A stretch of DNA of 64,000 bases from Microbacterium aurugineum (GTDB lineage: Bacteria > Actinomycetota > Actinomycetes > Actinomycetales > Microbacteriaceae), in assembly GCF_023101205.1 (NCBI RefSeq), contig NZ_CP078078.1:2613411-2677410 (forward strand). The letters run 5' to 3'. The translations under genes and the position numbers were made by a program. Numbering within the stretch: the stretch's first letter is position 1; every line of letters begins with the position of its first letter. The notes beneath the pieces were generated by a model that did no database searches, was not told the DNA's origin, and saw nothing but the letters and a program-made list of their open reading frames with translations. Shown here in pieces: positions 43,027 to 52,183 of the stretch.

Positions 43027-44474
43027 CCCGCGCACGCACGATCGTGTTCTGGGTGGCCGCGGCCGCCTTGCTGATCGGGCACGTCATCGTCGCCTGGCAC
43101 AGTCTCGTGGTGTGGCCGTTCTGGGAGGATGAGGCCTTCAACCTCACCGTCCCCCGCAATCTGCTCGACGGGCTCGGATACTCCAGCGACGGCGCGCTCT
43201 CCGGCTCGACCATGACTCCGTTCGACCCGCGCATCTCCACGGGACCGGTCGTGCTCCTCCCGGTCGCTGCACTCCTCGCGACCGGTATCGATCCGGTGCT
43301 GGCCTCCCGGCTCGTCCCGCTGGGCTTCTGGATCGTGCTGCTCCTGGGTCTCGCGGTGCTCGGACGACGCATCGGCGGTCGCTGGGCTGCGCTGCTCGCC
43401 GTGGCCGTGCCCCTCGCCTTCACCGCCGACGCCGGAATCTCCCCGATCCAGGGGCCGGCCGACCTCCTCGGCGAGATCCCCGCGGCGGCCCTGATCGTCT
43501 GGGCGCTCCTCGTGCTCCCCCGCCGGGCGTGGCTGGCCGGTCTCTTCATCGGGCTGGCGATCCAGACGAAGCTCATCGCGATCCTCGTCCTCCCGGCCTT
43601 CGCCGTGGCCCTGTGGGTGCTCTCGGACGGCGCAGGGTGGGCACGGGTTCGCGAGACGCTGCGGCGATCGTGGCTGCCGCTGCTGCTGGTCGCCGTACCG
43701 ACACTGCTCGTCGAACTGGCGGCCCTGGTCTCGCTCGGCTTCTCGGGCTACGTGAAGCACCTGCGCGACCTCGCCTACTTCATCCGGAGCGGCGGCCAGG
43801 ACGACGCGGCGACCACGGTGCTGCAGAAGCTCGACACCCTCGCCGGCTCCTGGTCCCTGCCTCCGGCACTCGCCGTGCTCGGCGCCCTCCTGGCCGTCGC
43901 CCTCGCCGTGGTCGGCATCGTCCGGCGGTGGCGCACCGCGACGGAGACCGAGCGCGTCGTGATCGCGTACGCCCTCACGGCGCTCGTCGGCGCACTCGCC
44001 TTCATCGGCTGGTGGGCGACGGCCTCGCGGCTGCCGCTGTGGGTGCGGCACCCCGCCCCCGCCGTCTATGCGTTCTTCCCGGTCATCGCCGCCGTCGCCG
44101 TCTGGTCTGTCGCGCGACTTCCCCGACGCGGCGTCCTGCGCATCTTCGGTGTCGTCGCCGCGTCGCTCCTGGCCGCCGTCGTCGCCGGGGGCGCTGCCGT
44201 GCACGTCGCGTCGTCGTTCGAGCCTCGGGCGCTCACCCTCGAGCGTCAGCGAGCCGCCGTCGTGCCGCTGACCGCCTGGGTCACCGAAAACGGCGTGGAG
44301 TGGCTCGCCGCGGATCCGTGGGGCGCGGCCGTCCCGCCCATCGTGCTCACCGGCGCGCATGTCGGCCTCTTCGATGCGCCAGCGATGGCGGGCGTTCCCC
44401 GGCTCACAGGTCTCGCGTGCACGACCGAGACGCTCGTCGACAGCGACCTCTACCGGATCTGCGCGGCCCCCTAG
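43023..44474 (+). CDS. Membrane glycosyltransferase, GT39/ArnT-like
   Basis: A 483-aa polytopic protein with about ten to twelve helices. The first outer loop has FWEDEAFN, matching the acidic (D/E) motif of GT-C enzymes that take sugars from polyprenyl-phosphate donors. It is co-translated with the GT2 gene, which would make that donor, so the pair probably glycosylates an exported acceptor (lipid, polymer or protein). The acceptor cannot be told from sequence. A C-terminal soluble loop has Cys residues (LACTTETLVDSDLYRICAAP). Confidence 0.75.
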   Translation: MTRARTIVFWVAAAALLIGHVIVAWHSLVVWPFWEDEAFNLTVPRNLLDGLGYSSDGALSGSTMTPFDPRISTGPVVLLPVAALLATGIDPVLASRLVPLGFWIVLLLGLAVLGRRIGGRWAALLAVAVPLAFTADAGISPIQGPADLLGEIPAAALIVWALLVLPRRAWLAGLFIGLAIQTKLIAILVLPAFAVALWVLSDGAGWARVRETLRRSWLPLLLVAVPTLLVELAALVSLGFSGYVKHLRDLAYFIRSGGQDDAATTVLQKLDTLAGSWSLPPALAVLGALLAVALAVVGIVRRWRTATETERVVIAYALTALVGALAFIGWWATASRLPLWVRHPAPAVYAFFPVIAAVAVWSVARLPRRGVLRIFGVVAASLLAAVVAGGAAVHVASSFEPRALTLERQRAAVVPLTAWVTENGVEWLAADPWGAAVPPIVLTGAHVGLFDAPAMAGVPRLTGLACTTETLVDSDLYRICAAP

Positions 44475-44499
44475 AGAAGGGGTCCTCGCGGTGAACGAA

Positions 44500-44536
44500 G
44501 AACCGGCCGGACGCTGTATCAGCGACCGACCGGTTC
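44500..44536. terminator. Bidirectional hairpin between GT39-like gene and glmM
   Basis: A 17-bp stem with two mismatches (GAACCGGCCGGACGCTG / CAGCGACCGACCGGTTC) and a TAT loop, placed midway between the convergent stops at 44474 and 44553. Confidence 0.7.
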
Positions 44537-44552
44537 CGAAGGACTACGGGCC

Positions 44553-45911
44553 TCAGAGCGCGAGACGCTCCTGGACGACCTCCGCCAGGCGTCCTGCGTA
44601 GGCGTGCACCGACTCGGCGTCGGCCGCCTCCACCATGACGCGGACGAGCGGCTCGGTGCCGGACTTGCGCAGCAGCACGCGGCCGGTGTCTCCCAGCTCG
44701 GTCTCGATGTCGCGCACGGCCTGCTGCACGACCTCGTCTTCGGAGACGCGGTCCTTGTCGACGTCGCGCACGTTGATGAGCACCTGCGGGTAGACGGTCA
44801 TCACCGAGGCGAGCTCGGCGATCGTCTTCTTCTGCCGCGCCATCTCCGCGACGAGGTGAAGACCCGTGAGGATGCCGTCCCCCGTGGTCGCATACTCGCT
44901 CATGATGACATGACCCGACTGCTCGCCACCGAGGGCGTACCCGCCCTCGTTCATGTCCTCGAGCACATACCGGTCGCCGACAGCGGTCTGCCGGATCGTG
45001 ATCCCGTGCTCGCGCATCGCGACGTGGAGTCCGAGGTTGCTCATCACGGTCGCGACGAGGGTGTCGTCGGTGAGGTGGCCGCGCTCCTTCATCGACACCG
45101 CGAGGATCGCCATGATCTGGTCTCCGTCGATGACCTTGCCCTCGGCGTCGACGGCCAGGCATCGGTCGGCGTCGCCGTCGTGGGCGATGCCGATGTCGGC
45201 TCCCAGACGCACGACGGCCTCGGCGAGGTTGTCGAGGTGGGTCGAACCGACCCCGTCGTTGATGTTCCAGCCGTCAGGGTCCGCCCCGATGACGGTGACT
45301 TCGGCACCCGCGTCGCGGAACGTCTCCGGCGACACACCGGAGGCCGCGCCGTGGGCGCAGTCGAGCACGACGTGGATGCCGTTCAGACGGTTCGGCAGTG
45401 AGCCGAGAAGGTGCACGACGTAGCGGTCCTCAGCGTCGGAGAACCGGTCGATCCGACCGACGCCGGCACCGGTGGGACGCAGCATCTCCCCGTGCATGGC
45501 CTCTTCGATGCGCTGCTCGACCACGTCGGGGAGCTTGCGTCCGCCTCTGGCGAAGATCTTGATGCCGTTGTCGGGGGCCGCGTTGTGCGACGCCGAGATC
45601 ATGACGCCGAAGTCGGCATCGCGGTCGGCCACCAGGAACGCGAGCGCCGGCGTGGGGATGACCCCTGCTTCGAGCACATCGACGCCCGAGGAGGCGAGAC
45701 CTGCGGAGACGGCCGCGGTCAGAAAGTGTCCGGAGACCCGGGGGTCCCGGGCGACAACTGCGGTGAGTCGCTTGCCCTCGGCCTTGCGGGCCTCCGCAGT
45801 ACGGCCCTGGCCCAGGACGACAGCAGTCGCCTGGGCCAGGGTGAGCGCCAGGTCGGCGGTGAGGATGCCATTGGCGAGTCCTCGCACGCCGTCCGTGCCA
45901 AAGATCGGCAT
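44553..45911 (-). CDS. glmM: Phosphoglucosamine mutase
   Basis: A 452-aa enzyme converting glucosamine-6-phosphate to glucosamine-1-phosphate, the step after GlmS. It starts [11 protein letters not shown]; the phosphoserine loop is [17 protein letters not shown] (catalytic Ser108), the metal loop DGDADRC, and the sugar loop GGEQSGHVI. It lies downstream of rpsI with a 14-base gap, the common actinobacterial order rplM-rpsI-glmM, and is probably co-transcribed with them. Confidence 0.97.
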   Translation of the reverse strand: MPIFGTDGVRGLANGILTADLALTLAQATAVVLGQGRTAEARKAEGKRLTAVVARDPRVSGHFLTAAVSAGLASSGVDVLEAGVIPTPALAFLVADRDADFGVMISASHNAAPDNGIKIFARGGRKLPDVVEQRIEEAMHGEMLRPTGAGVGRIDRFSDAEDRYVVHLLGSLPNRLNGIHVVLDCAHGAASGVSPETFRDAGAEVTVIGADPDGWNINDGVGSTHLDNLAEAVVRLGADIGIAHDGDADRCLAVDAEGKVIDGDQIMAILAVSMKERGHLTDDTLVATVMSNLGLHVAMREHGITIRQTAVGDRYVLEDMNEGGYALGGEQSGHVIMSEYATTGDGILTGLHLVAEMARQKKTIAELASVMTVYPQVLINVRDVDKDRVSEDEVVQQAVRDIETELGDTGRVLLRKSGTEPLVRVMVEAADAESVHAYAGRLAEVVQERLAL

Positions 45912-45925
45912 CGGAGCAGTGGACC

Positions 45926-46411
45926 TTAACGCTTCGAGTACTGAGGCGCCTTGCGGGCCTTCTTGAGTCCAGCCTTCTTGCGCTCCTTGACGCGAGCGTC
46001 GCGGGAGAGGAAGCCGGCCTTCTTCAGGGTCGGACGGTTGTTCTCCTCGTCGATGCCGTTCAGCGAACGAGCGATTCCGAGGCGGAGTGCGCCGGCCTGA
46101 CCCGAGGGGCCACCACCGGAGATACGAGCGATGACGTCGTATGCACCGGCGAGGTTCAGCACCGTGAACGGGTCGTTGATGAGCTGCTGGTGCAGCTTGT
46201 TCGGGAAGTAGTCCTCGATCGTGCGGCCGTTGACCGTGATCGTGCCCGAGCCGGGGACGATGCGCACGCGGGCGATGGCCTGCTTGCGACGGCCGACAGC
46301 GGCACCGGGGACGCTGAGGACGGGGCGGGGAGCCGCCTCGACCACGTCGGTCTCCGGAGTCGACGTCGAGAAGTTCTGGGGGGTTTCGGTGGTGTCCTGG
46401 ATGTCAGCCAC
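45926..46411 (-). CDS. rpsI: 30S ribosomal protein S9
   Basis: 161 aa. A 35-residue acidic, Thr-rich N-terminal extension, usual in actinobacteria, precedes the S9 core ([40 protein letters not shown]) and the C-terminal basic tail ending in YSKR, which reaches the P-site tRNA. GTG start with TAAGGA upstream. It is paired with rplM, 28 bases upstream. Confidence 0.98.
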   Translation of the reverse strand: MADIQDTTETPQNFSTSTPETDVVEAAPRPVLSVPGAAVGRRKQAIARVRIVPGSGTITVNGRTIEDYFPNKLHQQLINDPFTVLNLAGAYDVIARISGGGPSGQAGALRLGIARSLNGIDEENNRPTLKKAGFLSRDARVKERKKAGLKKARKAPQYSKR

Positions 46412-46438
46412 GAGTATGTCCTTAAGTCTTTACGGCGC

Positions 46439-46885
46439 TTACTGGGCGACCTGGTCGAGGGTGTACGGCGTCGGCTGCTGCGCGGCGTGCGGGTGCTCTG
46501 CACCGACGTACACCTTGAGCTTGGACAGCTGCTGGCGGCCGATGCTGTTCTTCGGGAGCATGCCACGGATGGCCTTCTCCACGGCACGGACCGGGTTCTT
46601 CTCGAGGAGCTCGGCGTAGGTGACCGACTTCAGACCACCCGGGTAGCCGGAGTGACGGTAAGCCAGCTTCTTCTGGAGCTTCTGACCGGTGAGCGCGACC
46701 TTCTCCGCGTTCACGATGATGACGAAGTCACCCGAGTCGATGTGGTTGGCGAAGGTCGGCTTGTGCTTGCCACGGAGGAGGGTGGCGGCGTGCGAGGCGA
46801 GGCGGCCGAGAACGACGTCGGTGGCGTCGATGACGACCCAATCGCGCTGGACTTCGCCAGCCTTGGGAGTGTAAGTGCGCGTCAC
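46439..46885 (-). CDS. rplM: 50S ribosomal protein L13
   Basis: 148 aa with the L13 core ([50 protein letters not shown] [20 protein letters not shown]). GTG start. First gene of the rplM-rpsI operon; its 158-base leader and promoter are described separately. Confidence 0.98.
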   Translation of the reverse strand: MTRTYTPKAGEVQRDWVVIDATDVVLGRLASHAATLLRGKHKPTFANHIDSGDFVIIVNAEKVALTGQKLQKKLAYRHSGYPGGLKSVTYAELLEKNPVRAVEKAIRGMLPKNSIGRQQLSKLKVYVGAEHPHAAQQPTPYTLDQVAQ

Positions 46886-47049
46886 GATAGTGCTGCTTTC
46901 TTGTGTCGAACGGAGAAGTTCGTGAATCCCACTCCGGGGTGGTTCGTCCTCTCCGGCTCATCGAGCGGGAAGAGAGGGGAACACGCCAGTGGAGGGCTCA
47001 CGTTCGGACGATGCCCTCTCCCGCACGCGGGTAAAGGCACCAAAGGGAA

Positions 47050-47079
47050 ATCATACGCCACCTGGTGCGGTATGCCCAA
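47050..47079 (-). promoter_or_regulatory. Promoter of rplM-rpsI
   Basis: On the minus strand: -35 TTGGGC (47079-47074), 18-base spacer, -10 TATGAT (47055-47050). It gives a leader of about 155 bases before rplM, long enough for ribosomal-protein feedback, though no known L13 leader structure was recognised. Confidence 0.6.
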
Positions 47080-47089
47080 ACCGCACTGC

Positions 47090-47758
47090 TCAGTCGGGCT
47101 TGACCGTCACGAGGATCGGCCGGTGGTCGCTCGCGCCCTGGGGCAGGGTCGTGATGCGTTCGATCTCGAACCCGGCCGACGTCGCGAAGTCGTAGTGTCC
47201 GCGGAACACCCGATAGCGCGTGTAGGTGTGGTCGTCGCTGAGCGACAGGGCATAGCCGTGGTTGCGGACGGCCTGTCCGAGGTTCTCCTTGAAGATCGGG
47301 TAGTTGTAGTCGCCGACCATCAGCTGGGGCAGCCCTTCACCCAGCGCCGCGAGTTCGGTGAGCGCGGCGCGGATCTGGTGGCGACGCAAGGAGTTCAACG
47401 CGGTCAACGGTGCCGCGTGGAACGAGGCCACGATGAAGTCCCGGCCGTCGTCGATGTCGCGCAGTCGCGCACCGAGCACGCGTTCGTGGGCGGGCTTGGC
47501 GATCCGGTCATGCAGCGACTTCTTCAGCCCGAGCGTGCGGATGGACTGCAGGTGGTACGAACTCGACCGATAGAACAGGGCGAGGCCGAGGCGGTTGCCC
47601 TGTGTGGCGTCGGCGAGTTCGAGATCACCGATCCGCGCGGGAAGCTCGGGGACATCGCACTCCTGGAGGCAGAGGATGTCGGGGTCGTGCTCGCGGACCA
47701 GCGCCGCGAGTTCGCCCGCGGCCCGATGCTTCTGGAGGTTGTACGAGATGACCTTCAT
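47090..47758 (-). CDS. Endonuclease/exonuclease/phosphatase-family protein
   Basis: A 222-aa protein of the DNase I-like EEP fold. Motifs: an opening Asn in ISYNLQKHR, the metal-binding Glu in CLQECD, the catalytic His in VASFHAAPL, the Asp-x-Asn in MVGDYNYP and the C-terminal ASDHRPILVTV. The substrate could be DNA, phosphoinositide-like lipid or another phosphoester. There is no signal peptide. It reads toward rplM; its start faces the 337-base gap before the WXG100-like module. Confidence 0.85.
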   Translation of the reverse strand: MKVISYNLQKHRAAGELAALVREHDPDILCLQECDVPELPARIGDLELADATQGNRLGLALFYRSSSYHLQSIRTLGLKKSLHDRIAKPAHERVLGARLRDIDDGRDFIVASFHAAPLTALNSLRRHQIRAALTELAALGEGLPQLMVGDYNYPIFKENLGQAVRNHGYALSLSDDHTYTRYRVFRGHYDFATSAGFEIERITTLPQGASDHRPILVTVKPD

Positions 47759-47847
47759 GACCGTCCCACGCTACTCGCCCCTGCTGTGCCCCGGCTCCGG
47801 ATCGGCGCCTTCGCGTATCGTCGCGGACGACCGCTCAGAGTAGAATA

Positions 47848-47876
47848 TTACCTTACACATGGTTACCGAATATGAT
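47848..47876 (+). promoter_or_regulatory. Putative promoter of the WXG100-like module
   Basis: -10 TATGAT (47871-47876) with a poor -35 TTACCT (47848-47853) and a 17-base spacer. The direct repeats GAATAT and TTACC around it may bind a regulator. Transcription would run through the 5'-truncated frame into the gene at 48096. Confidence 0.45.
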
Positions 47877-47983
47877 CGACGGGTCTGAAGACCGCGGTCG
47901 ACGGTATCAACGACATGTCGGAGTCGCTGCTGGGCATGATGCGTGCGATCCAGGATCTGGATCAGCAGCTCGCGGGCAGCTGA
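47876..47983 (+). pseudogene. 5'-truncated reading frame, possible WXG100-type remnant
   Basis: An open frame without start codon (an in-frame stop lies at 47873) reads STGLKTAVDGINDMSESLLG and on to QDLDQQLAGS before its stop. Amphipathic helical pattern and location before a WXG100-like gene suggest the tail of a small secreted helical protein whose front was lost. Only 22 residues could be made from the internal ATG. It could also be chance; the codon usage looks coding. Confidence 0.45.
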
Positions 47984-48095
47984 CGCACGGCGGCGCCTCG
48001 AGCGGGCGGGTCGGTGACATCCACCGCCCCTCCCGCTCTGCTCTGCCCGCGCTCAGGCCAATCATTCTGACCCTCACAGCGGAAGGACTCTGACC

Positions 48096-48401
48096 GTGGA
48101 CGTACTGCTCGACCGTGAACGCCTCCGCGAAGCTCGCGACACGCTGAAGACCGCGAAGGCCGACTTCGAGGACGCCGGCTCGATCAACGACACCCTCGAG
48201 AGCGCCATCGGCACCCCGCAGGGCAAGTCGAAGCTGCGTGACCGTGTCGGCTGGTTCGAGTCCAACTGGTCGGGCAACCGCGATGACCTCAAGGAGTCGG
48301 TCGAGAACGTCTACAAGCGGCTCGACGGGATCATCGAGGGCTGGGACGAGTGGGAGGCTCAGGCCTCCGCCGAGCTCGACAGCAAGGAGGGCGGCTCATG
48401 A
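48096..48401 (+). CDS. WXG100-like small helical protein
   Basis: 101 aa, predicted as two long helices with a turn containing WSG (in GWFESNWSGNRDD), like the W-x-G turn of ESAT-6/WXG100 proteins of type VII secretion. It is acidic and lacks cysteines and a signal peptide. GTG start with GGAAGG nearby. It overlaps the next gene by four bases (ATGA), so the two are made together, the usual layout of a small partner and a larger type VII substrate. No secretion ATPase lies in the window. Confidence 0.65.
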   Translation: MDVLLDRERLREARDTLKTAKADFEDAGSINDTLESAIGTPQGKSKLRDRVGWFESNWSGNRDDLKESVENVYKRLDGIIEGWDEWEAQASAELDSKEGGS

Positions 48402-49588
48402 GCAGTTCACCGTTCACCGGCCACGAACTGCGTCAGTTCGAAGGCATCCCCGAGACGATCGCGGCGACGGCGACGCAGTACACGAACCTCGGCGCCGCGA
48501 TGAAACGCACCGCCGACACCCTGCGCGACATCGCCGCTTCGCAGATCAGCCAGGGCACCGAGAAGCTCAAGCAAGACGCCGAGAGCATCGAGTCCGACCT
48601 CCGCCAGGCGGGCATCCGCTATGAAGGAACCGGAACGGCTCTGGCCCCCTACGCGACGGCGCTGGAGACGGCGCGCGCCTGGTACACGAACAACCACCAG
48701 GAGCTGGAGTCCGCCGAGACCGCTTATCACTCCGCGGTGAGCGACCAGCAGGATGCGCTCTGGATACCGGCAGCCGACGCAGATCAGCAGTCAGAGGATC
48801 TCATGGACGCCGCGAACGCCGTGACCGCGGCTTCCGAGGCGAGAGAAGATCTGTGGCGGGCCTTCGACAGCACGTTCTCCGCGTGGGAGGCGGCCTTCGA
48901 CACGGCAGCCGACGGCGTCGCTGACGCCATCGATGCCGCCGACAACGACGACGGGTTCTGGGGAACGATCGCCAGTGCTCTGGTGTACATCGGATACGCC
49001 ATCATCGCGATCGCGGTCGTCGCGCTGTTCGTCGTCTCCAGCCCGTGGTCGACGATTCTCCTCGCCGCGACCTTGGCACTCTCGGCGATCCATCTGGCCG
49101 GCACGATCTACATGTACGCCAACGGCAAGGCATCGCAGTCGGATGTGCTGTGGAGCACGTTCGGCCTGGTCACCGCCGGTGTGGGTGGACTCGCCTCGCG
49201 CTCCATCCGCCTGGCGACGGCGGCGAACGGTGGAGAGGCGCTCGTGACCGCATCGCAGACGGCGTCGAAGTTCCCCTCGTTCGCGAGCGGAGTGCGCACG
49301 GCCTCGATGCCTCAGCTCAGCGGATTCACGAACCCCTTCTCGACTCTGGCGCGCGGCTCCGAGTGGGCGGCGCTGAACAAGTGGGGCACCGCCCTCGCCG
49401 ACTGGGCGGCGAAGTCCGGACCGCGCAGCGCGACCATCGCGGATGCCTGGGCGGATGCCGTCCTGAGCACGGTTCCGAAGATCGGTGGAGCGGGCGTGAC
49501 CTCGGTCGGCAGCTGGGTCGCGGGAGTCGCCGGAGGGTTCTACAGCAGCCCGATCAACCCGTTCTACTACTCATTCGGCCGCCCGTAG
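48398..49588 (+). CDS. Large helical protein with central membrane segment, type VII substrate-like
   Basis: 396 aa. Residues 1-185 are helical and rich in Ala, Glu, Asp and Thr, resembling LXG/WXG-type N-terminal domains. Residues about 187-245 hold two hydrophobic helices (LVYIGYAIIAIAVVALFVVS, TILLAATLALSAIHLAGTIY). The last 150 residues are Ala/Ser/Gly/Trp-rich and end PINPFYYSFGRP. No known toxin motif is seen. It may be a secreted or membrane-inserted effector whose partner is the preceding small protein. I do not recognise the family. Confidence 0.6.
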   Translation: MSSSPFTGHELRQFEGIPETIAATATQYTNLGAAMKRTADTLRDIAASQISQGTEKLKQDAESIESDLRQAGIRYEGTGTALAPYATALETARAWYTNNHQELESAETAYHSAVSDQQDALWIPAADADQQSEDLMDAANAVTAASEAREDLWRAFDSTFSAWEAAFDTAADGVADAIDAADNDDGFWGTIASALVYIGYAIIAIAVVALFVVSSPWSTILLAATLALSAIHLAGTIYMYANGKASQSDVLWSTFGLVTAGVGGLASRSIRLATAANGGEALVTASQTASKFPSFASGVRTASMPQLSGFTNPFSTLARGSEWAALNKWGTALADWAAKSGPRSATIADAWADAVLSTVPKIGGAGVTSVGSWVAGVAGGFYSSPINPFYYSFGRP

Positions 49589-49597
49589 GCTGACACC

Positions 49598-50155
49598 GTG
49601 CCTTTCTCGACACAGCCCATCTTCGGACTCAATCGCGGCTGGCTGCCCCTGCGGCTCGGCGTCCTACGCTTGATTGCCATCCTCGCCACGATCGCGACAC
49701 TGGCGCAGTGGATCGTTCCCGCCGGCGCTCGCCTCATCCTCAACTGTGGCCGGGTCTACTACTCCAACGAGTGCTTGAGCTTCGGAGATTCATTGCTGCC
49801 GTGGCCGGTGCTGAGCGTGCCCGCCTGGCTCACGATCGCGGCCGGCCTGATCGCCATCGGCTGCGCTTCCGCCTACCTGCTGCTCGGCGGGCTCGAGATC
49901 GCCGATGACATCGCCTACATGACCTTCGTGCCGCTTCTGGCGGGCTATGTCACGATCTTCATCGCCGCGTTCGAGAAGGACCCGACGGGGGTGATCTGGA
50001 CCCCGGGCACTGATGGCTACCCGATCGGCTGGCATTGGATCGTCGCCCCGTTCACTCTTGTGCTCATCGCCTCGGGGATCATCGCTGCGGTGCGCATGAA
50101 GCGTCTACGTGCGGAGCGTCGGAGAAAGAGGGCGCTGCGTGTCACTGAAGGATGA
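49598..50155 (+). CDS. Predicted membrane protein, unknown function
   Basis: 185 aa with four membrane helices (about 22-45, 75-98, 103-125 and 150-172). An extracellular loop carries two cysteines (LNCGRVYYSNECLSF) that could form a disulfide. A basic cytoplasmic tail ends the chain. GTG start, 9 bases after the preceding stop. It may be an immunity or anchor partner of the preceding protein, a guess from order only. Its end overlaps the next start by 17 bases. Confidence 0.6.
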   Translation: MPFSTQPIFGLNRGWLPLRLGVLRLIAILATIATLAQWIVPAGARLILNCGRVYYSNECLSFGDSLLPWPVLSVPAWLTIAAGLIAIGCASAYLLLGGLEIADDIAYMTFVPLLAGYVTIFIAAFEKDPTGVIWTPGTDGYPIGWHWIVAPFTLVLIASGIIAAVRMKRLRAERRRKRALRVTEG

Positions 50156-50747
50156 GATCCTCGGCCGATTCGAGCCGACGCCGCAGGGCTACACGCTGCT
50201 CGTGCCCCCGGACTGGGGGCGGTTCGTCGCCGATGATGCGGGTCGTGACGAGCTCGTCGGCCTCCTGCGTGCGCGCTTCCTCGAGGTGCACCGCCCCGAG
50301 TTGTTCGGTCAGGCGCGCGCGGCCGTGCACCAGCAGTGGGCACAGCTACGCGAACGCGGAGCGATCGAAATCTACATGCCCGTCATCCCTCCCGTCGAGG
50401 GCGGAACGCCGATGAGCATCGTGACGGTGCCCTGGATCGCACAGGGCACCTTCGAAGAGGACGTGCACCGCCGCGCGGGCGGCGCCACGGTCGAGACCTT
50501 GGATGCCGACGACGGGACATCGGTCTACCGCTGGGAGACCGAGCGGGAAGGACGTGGATCGACCGAAGGAGTGTCCGCGCGGGAGATCTGCTACGTCCGC
50601 CCCTTCCCCGGAGCGGCCCCGCAGCGAGGCATCCTCGTCATGGCGTCGATCGTGCACCCCGGGGTCGCCGAAGCCGGCCCCGCTCTCGACGGTTTCACCG
50701 CACTCGCGGATGCGGTGGCGTCGACTCTCGTCTGGAGATTCGAGTGA
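50139..50747 (+). CDS. Uncharacterised soluble protein of the WXG100-like module
   Basis: 202 aa, alpha/beta, no signal or membrane segment. It opens FEPTPQGYTLLVPPDWGRFV, a pattern seen in small Ssp/PsbP-like or T7SS-associated proteins where a beta sheet begins with xxLxxPxxW. GTG 50139 is chosen because GGAGAAAGAGGG stands 6 bases upstream. It overlaps the preceding membrane gene and the next gene (GTGA), so all five genes from 48096 are one operon. Function unknown. Confidence 0.6.
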   Translation: MSLKDEILGRFEPTPQGYTLLVPPDWGRFVADDAGRDELVGLLRARFLEVHRPELFGQARAAVHQQWAQLRERGAIEIYMPVIPPVEGGTPMSIVTVPWIAQGTFEEDVHRRAGGATVETLDADDGTSVYRWETEREGRGSTEGVSAREICYVRPFPGAAPQRGILVMASIVHPGVAEAGPALDGFTALADAVASTLVWRFE

Positions 50748-51271
50748 CCGATGCCCTTCCTTTCGGCTGGCTGCCGACGCCATTCGGTGTCGAGGAGGCC
50801 GAGGCCGCAGAACTCGCCATGGAGCTGACGCGCATCGCGGCCGATTCCGTCCCGGGCTTCATCGATGGTGACCAGGCGCGCCGGGCGATGGCCGCCACCA
50901 TCGGCCGCCCGCCGATCACGGCGAACACGGTCGGCCGGGTGTGGCATGTGCTCGGCGCGGGGGCCACCGGCGCGATCGTCGATCTCAGCGTGGTGGAGGG
51001 CACGGAATCCGTTGTCGACTCCCCCTTCGCGTTCACGGTCTCCCAGCGGACCGTTCCCTTCTCCGGAGGTCGGGCCGTGCTCTCCTTCGTCGCGCCGCGG
51101 GAACACGTGCCCGTCTCCATGATGCTGCGCGCGCAGCGCCGCGTCGGTCAACGCACGCTGGTCGCCGACGTGATCGACGCGGCCCCGGTGCTCGGATTCA
51201 TCCTCGATGACGTGATCTCGCTCGTCGGCGGCACACCTCCCGCAGACGTTCATCCCGCCGTCCCGAGCTGA
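50744..51271 (+). CDS. Uncharacterised soluble protein, last gene of the WXG100-like module
   Basis: 175 aa, alpha/beta. It opens FGWLPTPFGVEEAEAAELAM; the middle has RPPITANTVGRVWHVLGAGA and a run of beta strands. No recognised family. It overlaps the preceding gene by four bases. The gene ends 27 bases before the convergent truA stop without an obvious terminator. Confidence 0.58.
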   Translation: MTDALPFGWLPTPFGVEEAEAAELAMELTRIAADSVPGFIDGDQARRAMAATIGRPPITANTVGRVWHVLGAGATGAIVDLSVVEGTESVVDSPFAFTVSQRTVPFSGGRAVLSFVAPREHVPVSMMLRAQRRVGQRTLVADVIDAAPVLGFILDDVISLVGGTPPADVHPAVPS

Positions 51272-51297
51272 GGCCCGCTCCGGAGACGAGGCGACCG

Positions 51298-52140
51298 CTA
51301 CCCGCGGTCGCGGCGAGCGCGCGTCTGCTCGGCCCGCGTCGCCAACAGGTCATCGGCGGGGTAGCCGACCTCGGTGAGGATCAGGCCGCGCGCGGCCAGC
51401 ACCTTGAACTCACTGGTCCGGGTGAGCGCATCGCGCAGCACGACGAGATCATCGACGCCGAGCCGCCCCTCCCCCACGGCGGCACAGGCCCCCACGAGCG
51501 CGCGCACCATGCTGTGGCAGAACGCATCGGCCTTGACCTCGGCGACGAGCACACCCTCGGCGTCGCGGGCCCAGCGGTAGTCGAGCAGCGTGCGGATGGT
51601 CGTCGCCTCCTCGCGAGGTTTGCAGTACGCCGCGAAGTCGTGCAGGCCGATGAGGGTGCGCGCCGCAGCGTCCATGGCCTGTTCGTCGAGCCGACCGCGG
51701 ACGGTCGTCGTGTCGTGCCGGCGCAGCGGGTCGAACCCGGTCCGGGCATCGGCGAGACGGTAGCGGTACCGGCGCCAGACCGCCGAGAAGCGCGCGTCGA
51801 AACCTTCCGGGGCGATCGAGGTGCGGGTGACCGTCACATCCGAGTACGCACCGAGCACGCCCCGCATGCGACCGGCGATGGTCTCGGCGGGCTCCAGCGG
51901 CGCGCGGCCCTGTCGGGACTCGATGCGCGACCACTGCTTCTCGTCGAGGTCGACATGGGCCACCTGACCGCTCGCGTGCACGCCGGCGTCGGTGCGTCCG
52001 GCGACGACGAACTGCACGTCGGAGCCGACGATCCGGGCCAGGGCGGCTTCCAGAGTCCCCTGCACGGTGCGGAGCGTCGGCTGCTTCGCCCACCCGCGGA
52101 AGTGGGTGCCGTCGTAGGCGATGTCGAGCCGGATGCGCAC
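51298..52140 (-). CDS. truA: tRNA pseudouridine(38-40) synthase TruA
   Basis: A 280-aa enzyme making pseudouridine at positions 38-40 of the anticodon arm. The catalytic Asp is in VVAGRTDAGVHASGQVAHVD (Asp51). Other family parts: RLDIAYDGTHFRGWAKQP at the start and the HSMVRALVGACAAVGEGRL segment near the C-terminus. GTG start. It is 43 bases downstream of the rraA remnant and faces the WXG100-like module. Confidence 0.96.
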   Translation of the reverse strand: MRIRLDIAYDGTHFRGWAKQPTLRTVQGTLEAALARIVGSDVQFVVAGRTDAGVHASGQVAHVDLDEKQWSRIESRQGRAPLEPAETIAGRMRGVLGAYSDVTVTRTSIAPEGFDARFSAVWRRYRYRLADARTGFDPLRRHDTTTVRGRLDEQAMDAAARTLIGLHDFAAYCKPREEATTIRTLLDYRWARDAEGVLVAEVKADAFCHSMVRALVGACAAVGEGRLGVDDLVVLRDALTRTSEFKVLAARGLILTEVGYPADDLLATRAEQTRARRDRG

Positions 52141-52183
52141 GCAGCAAGCCTAGGACAAGCGCCCCGGAGCCGATGGGCGCCGC

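Larger units (their letters stand above)
47759..48095. other. 337-base gap with AT-rich promoter and ORF remnant
   Basis: The first 80 bases are ordinary upstream sequence of the EEP-family gene. From 47841 to 47876 the base composition drops to AT-rich, with GAATAT at 47843 and 47868 (25 bases apart) and a perfect-looking -10 TATGAT at 47871-47876. The rest carries the headless reading frame described separately and the leader of the 48096 gene. Confidence 0.6.
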
